Origin: Verrucomicrobiaceae bacterium
GTDB taxonomy: Bacteria > Verrucomicrobiota > Verrucomicrobiia > Verrucomicrobiales > Akkermansiaceae
NCBI GenBank assembly: GCA_027487435.1
Contig: JAIYDP010000206.1
Coordinates: 1-38,266 of the forward strand
DNA: 38,266 bases
Reading direction: 5' to 3'
The notes beneath the pieces are model-generated. The model saw nothing but the letters and a program-made list of their open reading frames with translations, did no database searches and was not told where the DNA came from. A program made the translations under genes and the position numbers. Shown piece after piece: positions 23,030 to 34,016 of this stretch (the stretch's first letter is position 1; each line of letters begins with the position of its first letter).

Positions 23030-25433
23030 TCACGACGAAGGGGAAGCCCAGCGGATCTCCAATTCGTCCAATGCCGAGTGCCCAGACTGCAAGCTCAGCG
23101 ACACGTCACGAGCACTCACCAGCGCAAGGCCGTGCTCGTTAGCAAGATGGAGTATGCTGAGAAAGACAAAGGAGACCTGAAATGTCACACCGGCACGGCT
23201 TGGACGTACGGAAACGTCTGGAAATCGATCCAGCGGGACTCTCTTCAAAGTATCTTGATAGCGTTAGCGTTGAGACGTCAAACAGCGCACCGCTCAGCTT
23301 CACGAATCCCTTCCCTGCGCGCCGCTGCTTCTCCATGTCCTTCCAAATGTGCTCCTTCAGAGCCCTCACATCAACAAGCTTCGCTCGTTTCGCAAAGTCG
23401 ATCCCAATCTTCTCCGCCTTCCGGGGCTCAGAGACAAGTTCCACTACCCCCCCTTCGCCTTCCTCCGTAACGACATCTGCGTTGCCGCCCATATCAACGG
23501 TCTCGACTACATCAAGTCCTTCGTCACCGTTGTCGTCATCATCGCCCCCATCAGCGTCGTAAAACGTCTCCCCCTCAACCATCGTCGGGCTCTTTGGAGC
23601 TTTCGAAACGCGCACCTCCGCCCACTTCAGGTCAGCGATTGGAAAGAAAAAACGAGAAGACCTTTGTGCTCGGCCTCAAGAAGAGGCACTTGAGTTGATT
23701 GATGGAGAAACGCACATCCTCTGGCAGCATGTTAAAGTTTGATGGAACCTGGGGTTTGAGTGGGAGCAGAGGTGAGTAGACATCCTCCGCATAATTCGCA
23801 AGGGTTGTCGCTGCTTTGCTCGAGCTGAACAATTTGCGCTGATCCTTTTAAGTTTAGATGAGCATGGCGAGGACTCACCGAGTCGATAGGCTGCGAAAAG
23901 TCAAGAAACATCGCCTCCTTCTTTTTCTTCCCCTTGGCTTCCTCTTGCTTTGCGGAGGGTGCTGCCGCAAATTTCCAATGAGAGAGCCCCGCCCACGAGC
24001 CGGGTGCATGGAATGCAGCGAATCTAATGAGTAAGTCAAGTGGGCATCAAAAGAACTCGTCATCGGCAACCCCTTCGTCAAAGTTGATGGCATGCTGCAC
24101 ACCAAGGGATGCACGGCGATCCATCGTGACTTCCTCATCATCTTCTTCTTCTCCTCCCCCCATCTCAATTTCAGCCGCAAGTTGCAACTCCATGTTTGCA
24201 GAGTTCTGGAGGGTGAGAAACAGAAGCGAACACACAACGTCGCCAACGTATGCCTCAAGATCGTCCTCCTCCTCGGCATCAATTTGGACGATGGGGGCAA
24301 TTCGGTGAGCAACAAACGGCTGCCCCAGAGCAGCTTTCGTCTGACTCCACAAGGGCAGAGCTGCCCAATCAATGGATCGCATGGCAGCTGCTTGTGGTCA
24401 GAGAGGAAGGGACGCAACGCACCAACCACATCCGCAACATCCACCATCTTCGCGTCCTCCCCACGTTTGGGCTTCGAGTCGATGGGGGAATCATCAGCAT
24501 CAACGCGAAGCCGCAGGGCTGCATCGATGGGTAGATGAGCCAGAAGCAGCCCTTTGGGGCCCGACGAGTCGAAAGCAATCGCCATTTTTTGAGAGACGGG
24601 ATCCATGGCATAGTCCTGCTCGAATGAGGTCGCAGAGTAAGTGGTCCAAAACCATCTCGACTTTCTTGAGATTGATGTTGTCGAGATTAGTCTCTATTGT
24701 GGGAGCATTAGCCCTTTTCTTCTCTTTCTTCTCTGCCTTCGTCTCCTCCTCAGCCCTCTCTGTCTCTTTGTCCGCCTCATCATCATCCTCCCCGTCATCG
24801 TCCTCATCCTCTCCCTCCGCATCTGCTGGGGTCACTTTGGAAGAATTTTTGCCACCATTTGCTGTCCTGCTGAATCCTCCAAGCACTTTGAAAGCGTCTG
24901 TGTGGACAGAGTCCACACGACAGGCGTAGATTTTGATCGAGGCTTCCAAGGTGCACCCGGCTGCGACAAAGTTGGCTTCATTATCACGATCAGTGTGAAG
25001 GACGTCTTTCATGTGGTCAATTAGATTCAGCTGCCACGTATTCTTCTGATTGATTCTCTGGGCGAGTCAGTGGCCGCACACGAAGCACCCAAACATTCTC
25101 ATTGGCAAGCTTGATGCAGTTTTGATAGAGCTCCGTCAGCTTTGACGGAGATAGTGTGCGCTCCGACATTCCAAACGATTTGCGACGGACTTGAAAAGGA
25201 CTCTTGAAAGGAGTCAAACTGGAACTTGGAGTAGCCTGTTTCCTTTCTTCCTCGTCGTCATTTTCAAACTCATTGACTGGATGCTTTGAGCGCTTTGAAT
25301 TTGCTCCTTTTGGAAGATTGGAGACGTCCCGCAATGTGGTCGGGGACGATCCTCCCATCGATAACCTTCTTCCCATTTCAAATTTCCAGGTTAATGACTT
25401 ATGCTCAAAAAAGTTTCTGGGGTGAACCTCCAT
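23030..25433 (-). CDS. NCAPH: Condensin complex subunit 2 (CAP-H / Barren / Brn1 kleisin)
   Basis: The kleisin subunit that closes the SMC2-SMC4 ring in condensin I and is needed for mitotic chromosome compaction. Family stretches, in order after splicing: SPSKLTELYQNCIKLANEN; KNTWQLNLIDHMKDVLHTD; GCTLEASIKIYACRVDSVH with TDAFKVLGGFSR; an acidic low-complexity linker; DPVSQKMAIAFDSSGPKGLL; QHAINFDEGVADDEFF; SHWKF; RKLFSSSKAATTLANY; SNFNMLPEDVRFSINQLKCL with FLRP; FAKRAKLVDVRALKEHIW; and the C-terminal winged-helix part SFVFLSILHLANEHG, then LDELEIRWASPSS. Introns of about 33-46 nt are inferred. Near 23177-23239 the frame works best with an 8-nt microexon (23210-23217). The N-terminus from ATG 25433 is less conserved and may hold another intron. 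Confidence 0.9.
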
Positions 25434-25559
25434 TGTCTAACATTTTTGGAATATTCCATGTAATTATGTGCCACATTGTATCTTGGGCGATCTCAATGGA
25501 CGTTTATATTGTTTGGAAGAGCTATCTCTGTTTTCTACTTTTTGATAGTAGTTAAAACT
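25434..25559. promoter_or_regulatory. Divergent intergenic region (condensin H / COMM-domain gene)
   Basis: A 126-nt AT-rich space between two head-to-head start codons. No element can be named. Confidence 0.35.
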
Positions 25560-26260
25560 ATGGTCTTGCTGGCAACGATTGATCCTGGAATCGTAGCCGC
25601 AGTCGCAATACTCAATCGGATAGATGCAGAATCGTTGCAGGACATCGTGTGATTCAAATGCGTTCTCTAAGTCATTAGTGCTCTTCTGTCGTTGCCTTCG
25701 TCGTCAAGGCCAAGCATGACCTAGGACATATGGTCCCCCTATTCACGTTACTTTTGATCGCTCGCAGAACGTGAACTCATCCACTCTGTCTGAATTAGAC
25801 AAAAAGAGGGCGACCAATTTCATTGAGTACCTCTATCGGTAATCGTGATTCTTTTTTCTTTACGTTATATATCAGGCAAGCTGCGTCCGAGAATTCCGAC
25901 GCCGCTGCCATGCAAGCAGCATTATCTTCGCTGACAGATCTATCGCAAGCTGCTATCACGATTGTTTGCGACACATTTGCAAAGCAGTCCCAAGCGCCCC
26001 AGCTTCGTCTAAATGTACCACACCTCGTCAACTTTGAATGGAATCTGGCATTCAAAGTAGCGTCGGACTCCTGCTCATCCCTTTCGGCCCCATATGTGGG
26101 ACTCATGTTATACATCAGCGATTGTGCTGGGTGTGTCGTAACGAAATACGTCGAGCTCTCTGTTCCACAGTTCAATGTGCGCTACTCGCATGCTTCCCTC
26201 ACCCTGCAGGAATTCGCTAAAGCTGTCAAGGATGCACATACAGCTATGGAAACTATGTAA
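25560..26260 (+). CDS. COMM domain-containing protein (COMMD family), probable
   Basis: COMMD proteins form the Commander complex in endosomal recycling and regulate NF-kB. The start MVLLATIDPGIVAAVAILNR is followed by introns at about 25641 (after SLQDI), 25728-25762 (after LGHM) and 25842-25877 (after YLYR), each 31-36 nt. These give an alpha-helical N-terminal part of about 95 residues (SSTLSELDKKRATNFIEYLY, QAALSSLTDLSQAAITIV). The C-terminal segment LVNFEWNLAFKVASDS, then APYVGLMLYI, VVTKYVELSVPQFNV and LQEFAKAVKDAHTAMETM follows the COMM layout: a W in the first strand, three strands, then a final amphipathic helix. Subtype is not assignable by eye. The stop is 7 nt from the stop of the convergent dehydrogenase gene. 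Confidence 0.6.
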
Positions 26261-26267
26261 ATTATGT

Positions 26268-27129
26268 TTACTGTTTCGGGACCTTGTAGTGATCCATGAG
26301 AAACCACTCACACATGGCGCGGCTGAATACTCGCTCACAAGCCCAAACCAGCCACGCATCAAGACCAACCAAATGCCTTGGGGCAGGATTCGAGGACTTC
26401 AAAATTCGCTCCACAGTCTGCGCAACTTTCACAGGATCGGTTCCGTTCGCTTCCTCTTTCTTCATAATTTCCATCGCCTTCTTAGCCGCTAAATCACTTT
26501 CGATTCCCGGGCCACTGATAGTGTCGCCGCCGGGTCGAAGGTCGCCAGGCTCAATCAATGACACATGAACGCCATGTCGATGCATTTCCATTCGAAGGGA
26601 TTCCGTATATGTTTCAATAGCAGCCTTCGAAGCTGAATAGATACCATGAAACGGCACGCCGATACGTCCCGCGATGGAACCGATATTGATGATATGGCCA
26701 TGCTTTTGAGATATCATGATGGGCGCTGCCTCACTGATCATGCGGACAACACCAAAGAAATTAGTCTCAAAGGGTAGCTTCGCAGCCTCTGCAGAAGTTT
26801 TCGCAAGCACGCATGCATGTGATATTCCTGCCTTAGTATATTAGACAGGTATCAACAGACTAGAATACATTGTTCACGAGGACATCGATGCGACCCAGCG
26901 TATCTTTAAGCGATTTAAAAAATGCTCTAACGCTTTCATCATTGGTGACATCCAAGGAGCACAAGTCCCCGTGACGATACCTTGCCTTGGAAAAGAATTC
27001 AGCGGGGTTCACACCTTTTCGAGAAGTCCCAATGACAAGAAACTCCGAACATCGAGCCTTGATCCAATTGAGAATGGCCTTCCCAACCCCTCTCGAGGCG
27101 CCTGTGACGACAAACACTTTGTTCGACAT
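26268..27129 (-). CDS. Short-chain dehydrogenase/reductase (classical SDR)
   Basis: An NAD(P)-dependent oxidoreductase with a Rossmann fold. It starts MSNKVFVVTGASRGVGKAIL, with the cofactor motif TGxxxGxG as TGASRGVG. It continues HGDLCSLDVTN, LGRIDVLVNN, then a 37-nt intron that completes NNAG (NN|AGISHAC). The catalytic part is HIINIGSIAGRIG with the active Ser, followed by YSASKAAIETYTESLRME (YxxxK), then HVSLIEPGDLRPGG. The C-terminal region PRHLVGLDAWLVW lies near the end. Length is about 275 residues. An Arg two residues after the Gly-rich motif's Ser and TSRKG after strand 2 suggest NADP(H), which is inferred. The substrate is unknown; the family member could be a retinol or steroid dehydrogenase type. 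It is divergent from RPB9 (49 nt between starts). Confidence 0.92.
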
Positions 27130-27178
27130 CTATATCTCAACTTCTCACGGAGTTACCTGTTAATTTTAAGTCGAGGAC

Positions 27179-27639
27179 ATGAAGTTCTGTCCAGAATGGT
27201 AACTTCTCTGTCTTTCTCTGCTCAATGTCTCCCAGCAGTAATATCATGAAAGTGAAAGAGGACTCTGAATCGCTTGAGCTGGTGTATGAGTGCCAGAAAT
27301 GCAAGATTGAGGATCCTGCTGAGACGAATTGCGTCTGGAGTTCTACACTTGGAAAGAAAGAGAAGCACTTATTTCAGTAGCTCTCTCTCTGACAGTGTTA
27401 GATCGCTCTCAAGTAGTTCCAAGTCGAGGCCAAAAGTTGTTTCGGATGTTCGGGATGACCCGACCTTGTCTCGGACAAATGAAATTCGCTGTGAAATGTG
27501 TGGATACACTGAGGCCGTCTACTTCCACGATCCCGAAACAAGTAATAAGAAGCATTTCACTCTCATGTTTGTGTGTTGTCATGAAGGGTGTGGGCATAGT
27601 TGGACGACCAACCATGGTGTTGAAATTTCTGGAGTGTAA
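27179..27639 (+). CDS. POLR2I: RNA polymerase II subunit RPB9
   Basis: A small zinc-ribbon subunit of RNA polymerase II involved in start-site choice, fidelity and TFIIS-stimulated cleavage. The start MKFCPEC is split by an intron (27199-27238, 40 nt; the Cys codon spans the junction) and continues NIMKVKEDSE, LVYECQKC, giving the first C4 ribbon. A second intron (27377-27413, 37 nt) restores the frame into RPKVVSDVRDDPTLSRT, the family's DPTLPR linker. The second ribbon reads RCEMCGYTEAVYF then LMFVCCHEGCGHSW. The C-terminal acidic hairpin typical of RPC11 or TFIIS is not visible, which favours RPB9 over Pol I or III homologues. Length is about 127 residues, as expected. Confidence 0.9.
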
Positions 27640-27696
27640 TGTAAATATGTAACATCTAGGTCCACTCACGTCTACGTTACACAGATTCAAATAAGG

Positions 27697-30600
27697 TCAG
27701 CACCTTTTTGACATCTTGTCGACATCTACAGATCGATTCATGAACTGAATGAATCGATCCATTTGACCAGCGGTCAGCGTCGGAACCCTGCGCCTGATCT
27801 CATCCGCAGTGACATCAATAGCCGCAGATGCAGTTCCAAACTCAGAAAGAATGTCAGCAGAAGCAAACACGTTCATGGACGGCGCGGCGGCGAAAAGATT
27901 CAACACGGGCTGGCATGGGTCAAAAAACGAAAATTGGTTAGACAACGTTTGAGGAAATTGGAGACACGTCAGGCACCCCTCCAGCCTCTGCAGCGGCATC
28001 GGCGATGAGAGCAGCGATTACTTCGGCTGAGAAGCCAAAAACGTATCGCACCGATGTCCTTGAGAGATCGCACAAAATCGAATGCAACTTCTTGCTTTCA
28101 GTTCTGCTTTGTTAAAAACAACGATCAAGAGCTCAGACGCCGTTGAGTTAGGGGCTTCAAAAATGATGACAACTTCGTCAAACTGGCAGTACGCTGCACT
28201 GACGGCGGCCCGCACATCATCGGACGAGTCTGTGCACTTGGCGCGGAGCATGCAGCAGCTTGGCGACACGGCGAAGAGCGACAGCGCGGAGCTGAAGACG
28301 CACACGGGCACACCACTTCGCCGCAGTGCCGCAACAATACCGCCACTGACTTCGCGAGAGGAGACCCCGACGCATCCCCTACGCAAGGAAAGCTTCGGTT
28401 GGCTGCAGGATCTTGAGGCAATCTCGTCCTTGGCGACAGCGGCCTCAGAAAATTGCGACGAGGTTGAGCTCTGAGTGGCGACCACAACCCTCCGTCTCTT
28501 CCGTTGAGGTTGAGGGGTCGCTCCTCCATCCGTTGATACAGCCTCGGGTTCATCATCGTCAGCGCTGGCGTCTTGAGTAGCATCCGCCACGATAAAAGAG
28601 TCCAGCGAACTGCCGCCGTCCTCATCAGCCTCTGCAAAGTCCTCGTCGCTGTCAATGACATCATGCTTTTGACGCGTTGTCAATGAGAACGCGCGACCAC
28701 GGAAGATGGGAGAAAATTCGAATTGTGGTCCCTGACTAAATGCACGAGGCCTTACAAGTTAGAAATAGCAAACCTGTTGGTCTACGCAGATGATGTGACA
28801 TCACTTGCTGAAGAGACAATGAAGCCGTCTTCCTCAAGTTCATCCAACGAATCTTCGGACTCGTCAGACGATTCTCGGCGGTCCAGATCCGACTCCCTGT
28901 AAACGAGTCAGGCTCGAAGCGAATATTGCTCCACTCCGCCTCAACGTCTACAAACGCGGACTTCCGCCGCCGGGTAGGACCCGATGCGACATTGTCTTGA
29001 CGCGGGCGTCTCTTCGATCCTCTCTTTCGAGCCGCACCTCCGTCGGACTCGAATTCGTCATCTTCATCACGTCGCGCGGCATCATCGACGGTGGAGACAT
29101 TTCTTGCGGCTCGCCTACGACGCACAGGTGTTTGAGATATCTGAACAGGAGGTTCATCAACCAACAGGCGTCTTGGGGCGATTTCTTCGCCAGGCAAGAG
29201 GTGACCACGCATCTGGGTTGGCGTTATCGGAGAAAAAAGAGCATTCAGAGGCCGATCACATGCCGCTTGGGGAGCGACAGATGGCTGCTCGATAATCGCG
29301 TCCTCGACTGAGAATGAGAATGGGTCATCTGATTGCAGTGCTCGTGTGGAGGCCTTCTCTTGCGACGCCTGCGGGTCTTGCTTTTGCGACAAAGCAACAT
29401 CGAAGACAAATGATGGCACTTCAGCGAGATAAGCGTCGAATGATGACAGCTCAGAATGCTGAGATTCGGGGACCTGCTGCTCAGCAGGCTGATTGCTCCC
29501 ATTTAAGGATCCCTTTGAGCTCCCATCCAGCAGCCGGACGATAGCCTCAGGGAGAGAAGGCAAGCCCTCAGCGAAAACAGATTCAGGCTCCTGGGAAAGC
29601 GGTTGATCACATTCGTTGTCGCGGACAGGCGCCGAAAGCAATGGACGGGGGCAAGAAGCAAGCTGCTCATCCACAACATCAACTTGGCTTTGATCGGCTG
29701 CGGATGGCTCGACGGCAAGAGGCGGTGGGCCGAAGTTCCTTTCATCACTTTGCTGGCGAAGAAAGGAAACGAGGACGGATTGTTTCGCAACGCTGCTCGG
29801 TGGGCGACGCACCCCCCGGATCGACTGCATCAGCCTCACCAGCGCGCGGCTCTGGCGGCCATGCGCAACGCAATAAGTAGAAGCTGGTAAGATTTGAAAG
29901 TCGAGCTGCGCCTGCAACGATAACGAGCATGGCATCACGGATTCGAATTTCTTTAAGTACTGATCGCGCTCAGCATCTCGGAACACGTCACGGACCTTGG
30001 CTTCGCGCACCGGAGGAGCCTCGATAAGAGACGAATCCTCAACATCCAGATTCATGAACACGACACGAGGTTTGGTTCCAATGGGAATCAACCGAGGGGC
30101 GCCATCAAAATAATGAAGAGATGCCAATCCTCCTCCTTTCAGAGATGCTGCCATAGATTTCGCCTTTTTATCCCCAGACCCCACTGCAGCTTCCTCCGCG
30201 CCTGCTGTGGCAAGGATGACAACGCGGCCTTCCTTATCGCGACCTGTGCGACCGGAACGTTGGATGGATCGCACCGGAGATTGAACGACGTCAAAATGAA
30301 CGATAAGATCGACGTGCCCAATGTCCAATCCTTCCTCGCCGATGCATGTGCTGATGAGTGCATTAAAATCTCCGCGCTTAAACCTAGCCAGGACCTCCCC
30401 TTGTTCGCGCTGCTTGAGGACGGCCTGGCCAACAAATTCGACTGGCCTTACGATATCAACGTTAAGTCGAAGATAGTCGACGACTTCAGACACGCACTCA
30501 CGGGCTTCAGCGAAGACAATAACTCTCGAACGCTCGTCCCCATCTGCGAAGTGATCTCGGAGAATCGTCCCAAGGGCTGCTAGCTTGGGGTGCTTTTCTT

Positions 30601-32069
30601 TCGACGCAACCCCCTTCAAGACATCCACGGCATTTTGAAGGATTCCGCTCTGAATGGCTTCAAACCGTGCCCCCGCTCTCTTTTCAGAGGCGCTATTAGC
30701 TAATTCAATAGCTGCAGCCAGCGCCGTGCGGAATCCCCGGCGCTCAATGTGTGCGAGGACGTGGCACACTGCCACGACCAGGCCAAAGTCTGACTGAAGC
30801 AGCAGGACCTCAGAGTTGGACAATCGCGGGGGAGGGGAAGCAAAAAATTTCCGCTGCGCGTCAACTATGGCGCCGAGTGCCAACTTGTCAATTGAAGCTT
30901 CACTAGTGAAAATGGCTCCATGCGCTGCAAGACGCCGCACGGGCTTTCGGACTACGTCAATCCACGCAGCACGAAGGCACTTCATTGACTCTGTCGGGGT
31001 GACTGCAATGACATCTCTTGTCTTCCGATGCACATAAGGCGCAACGTCAAGGTCCGTTTCCTCACGAGCTTCGATACGACTGATGAGGAGATTATTGACC
31101 ACTGCCTGCACGCGCGACATTTGTGATCCTGGCGTAGCTGACAAGGCCAGCACTCGAAACGCTCCCCCCCCACTGGACATTTCCGATAAGACAGAGCAGA
31201 ACGAGTGATTCCCAGTTGCACGATGAGCCTCGTCAACGACAACACAAACTATTTCCGTTGGGTCCAGCCTCTGGTGGATTAATGCCTGATGTACCACTTG
31301 GGGGGTCGCAAAGAGGACGCGGCGGTTGGACCACAGCTCGTCGCGCTTGCCCTTCGCCACGAGACCAGTGATGTCGGCTGAGATTGCGCGTGGTATGCCT
31401 ACAATGGTATGACATGCGTTGATCTGCTGAAGCACAAGAGGGCGAGATGGCGCCATGAAGATAACTTTCTTTTGAGGGAACCACCGACAGAAGTTGTACA
31501 TGACAACCGCTGCGATAAACGTTTTCCCAAGCCTGCAACGTCACATGCACATCAGCAAAATAATGTACCCCGTTGGCAATGACACCAGGACATTCTCAAA
31601 TATCGCGCGCTCGATGATCCTGCGTTGATATTCTCGGACCGGGCGATTTGATGGATAGATGAGGTGCTCAATCCTATCCAAGCGCGCGCCAGATGCATCA
31701 AGTTGGCTCCCATGCGAAGATAGTTGCGTTAATCCAGTCGCAATAGAAGTTGATTGGGACACCTCCAACAATTCTTGTTGAGGTCGGAGGTGCTGTTGAA
31801 TCGATCCTGCGCCTTTAGAGGGCTCCTCTTTCTTCTTTTTTCTCTGCTTGCTTCTCCCTTGAGCAACAGGAGTTGGCTCATGTGGCTGGCCAACGTTCAA
31901 TGAAGTGGAAAAGAACTTCAGGATCGTGGTAGAGGGGCGAGCTGGTTGGACAGCTGGCTTCGCTGCAACGCTATGAGAGCTTTCCACGGCGGCTATGGCC
32001 GCAAGTAGAGCGCTCTCATCCTAGAATTTGAGATTTTTTTCGCACACAGTTTACATCGAAGTCATCCAT
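27697..32069 (-). CDS. FANCM: FANCM/Mph1-type DNA translocase with C-terminal ERCC4-like and helix-hairpin-helix domains
   Basis: A branched-DNA translocase that remodels stalled forks. It starts MDDFD at 32069; a 34-nt intron leads to DESALLAAIAAVESSHS. YPSNRPVREYQRRIIERA precedes motif I, LVSLPTG|LGKTFIAAVV, split by a 37-nt intron (about 31515-31550). Motif Ia is MAPSRPLVLQQ; motif II is VVVDEAHRATG; motif III is LALSATPG; motif VI is QRSGRTGRDKEG. A long, low-conservation middle follows, then acidic FANCM-like patches (DELEEDGFIV, DSDEDFAEADEDGG). The C-terminal ERCC4-like domain has SSREVSGGIVAALRRSG and QFDEVVIIFEAP, and a HhH tail (LNLFAAAPSMNVFASADIL, LSEFGTASA). The nuclease motif ERKxxxD is not seen. 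The joins near 28720-28930 and 28000 are inferred, so the tail could be a separate gene. Confidence 0.85.
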
Positions 32070-32126
32070 GCATCATAACAGCGAGATTCCACTATCCTCC
32101 TGCACATACAAAAATACAAAAAAAGA

Positions 32127-33844
32127 CTACGGCCGCAGCCACGAAACAACGTCAGCAACCGAGAAATAGTCGATGATATCAGCGGTCACCATCAAGCTTT
32201 GCTCTAGTGCCTCAAGGTTGATGTTTCCGAAATCATCGCAAGATCTAGGATGTCAGGCCGACCTCACGCAACAAAACTGATGGTAGCAAGGGTCGTAAGC
32301 AGCGTTGGCCAATCCTCCAAACTTATCACGATCTTCAACGGTTTTAATTTCCTCTGCCCCGGTGAAGAGGCCGCCTGCAGGGATGCCCAGATCCAAGAAG
32401 GGACCATAGTCTGACCTGCCATCAAACTCAGTGAATGAGTAAGGCAAATTTCTGCGCTTAAGCTTAGAGACAAAGAGATCTGCAATGCGATCCGAGCCAG
32501 CTGGAGCAGACGGATCGGAGCCGTTGTAAACCATCATGGCGTAATTTGGTGACGCGACCATGTCGAAATTAAGGTTGAACAAAACTGCGTCAACGTGATG
32601 ACTAGAATTTAAAACATGCGCGTAGCGATCGCTGCCCAACAATCCTTCCTCTTCCCCGCCCCACCACGCGAATCGAAATGTAACAGACGTCGCAACGGCA
32701 TTGTCTGCCAACAACGTGGCAAGCGCGAGATTCATGCTGGAACCACTGCCATTGTCATTGATCCCTGGTCCTTGCGGGACTGAGTCCAGATGCGACCCAA
32801 TCACGATCGTTGAGTTGGGGATCGGGCTTGCTGTGAAATTCATGGCCGGATAGTCAACGATGATGTCACTCGTGGACACTTGATCGAGACTAGAATCCAC
32901 TTTTACCCGAAACGTCACGTCAAGAGGGCCGTGAGAAAACGAAGAGAGGCAAACGCCGGTGAGAAGCTTCGAGAACGACGAGAGAGAACACCCCACAACA
33001 GGAATCGAAACAGCGGGCGTGTCGGCTTGAAGAGTCCCTCCAAATGGCTTCGAAGAAGAGTCACGGGTATCGACGATAATAGCTGCTCGAGCACCGGCGG
33101 CTTGGGCGTTGAGGGCCTTTAGGTGTCAGATTCATCCAATATGGGACAACCTTGACTCGAAAGTAGCAGCTGCCACGCCGAACGACAGCAATACTTCCAA
33201 TTGTGATATTGAGGAAATCGGACGCGCTGCACCCGAAGTTTGACGCCAAGAAAGCAGTCATTGTCACATCGTCGCTTCCACTGTAAGTCAGCACGTCGAA
33301 CTCGGACTTGTATTCTAACGTGGAGAGAACGTAACCAGTAGAATTTACAGATTGGAGCAGAGCATTCGGCTGAACGGAGAACCGAGTGACAGAGAAGTTG
33401 TAGATGAGAGGATCATAGCCAGCGTTGCGAAGGACGGCTGCAACATATTCTACACTGCGACCAAACCCAAGACTACCCAAGGCCCGGTTGCCCATGCTAT
33501 TCCGGGCTATCGTGTCAAGAGCTCGTAAGTGAGCAATGGCCGTTGACACGTTTGCAACATCGGCAAGCTTGACGGCAATCTTTTCTGGAAGAGTTAACAA
33601 TCCAGCACAATGTACAAATACGTGTAGATTTCTTCACGAGACCTGCAGCAACAATTGCAGCTGCGGTCAACACTGAAACAATGACGACAACAGCAATCGC
33701 TTTCTTCACTACAGCCAACTAACCAGTAAAACCTTCACAATGAGCATTCACTCTGCGCTTCTCTGAATCTCTTTTGGACGCTCGCTCAGGAAGAGACACC
33801 TCAAACCCTCCCCGCAGAGGAGCATCATCGTTCTCGTTCGACAT
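32127..33844 (-). CDS. Membrane-anchored M28 family zinc peptidase with PA domain
   Basis: An aminopeptidase-like di-zinc hydrolase. It starts MSNENDDAPLRGGFEVSLPE at 33844; a 34-nt intron leads to a single hydrophobic segment AIAVVVIVSVLTAAAIVAAG, giving a type II membrane topology with about 35 cytosolic residues. The luminal part begins KIAVKLADVANVSTAIAHL and a PA domain (GSIAVVRRGSCYFRVK, then AAIIVDTRDSSSKPFGG across introns). The peptidase has the zinc-binding IGSHLDSVPQGPGINDNGSG, WWGGEEEGLLGSDRYA, NLNFDMVASP, SDYGPFLDLGIPAGGLF and DPCYHQ, so all expected His, Asp and Glu ligands are present. Many NxS/T sites suggest a secretory location. The end NINLEALEQSLMVTADII...SWLRP follows an unresolved intron near 32255-32275. 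It is 57 nt upstream, on the same strand, of the FANCM start. Confidence 0.88.
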
Positions 33845-34016
33845 AGCTCTCACTTCCAATAATAAATATTATTTATTTGTTTGAGAGTTGCGGATGGTTC
33901 CAGCAACTGCTTTTGCCTCATTTACTTGCAAAAAAGTGTATCTCGCACAAATTTCTCATTGAATCTGGTTGGCCGCAGTGTGCCGTTCAATTCACAAGAG
34001 GGGCGCATTTAACTTA
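33845..34016. promoter_or_regulatory. Divergent intergenic region (M28 peptidase / MRH protein)
   Basis: 172 nt, the longest head-to-head spacer in the window. It has an AT-only stretch at about 33858-33881 (AATAATAAATATTATTTATT) that could act as a core promoter or simply be low complexity. Confidence 0.35.

Noticed and set aside
27697..28683. Independent ERCC4-like gene (FAAP24 or EME1 type)
   Set aside because: No ATG-led start upstream; acidic FANCM-like sequence continues into it after plausible splicing, and FANCM ends this way in other eukaryotes. It remains a minor alternative.
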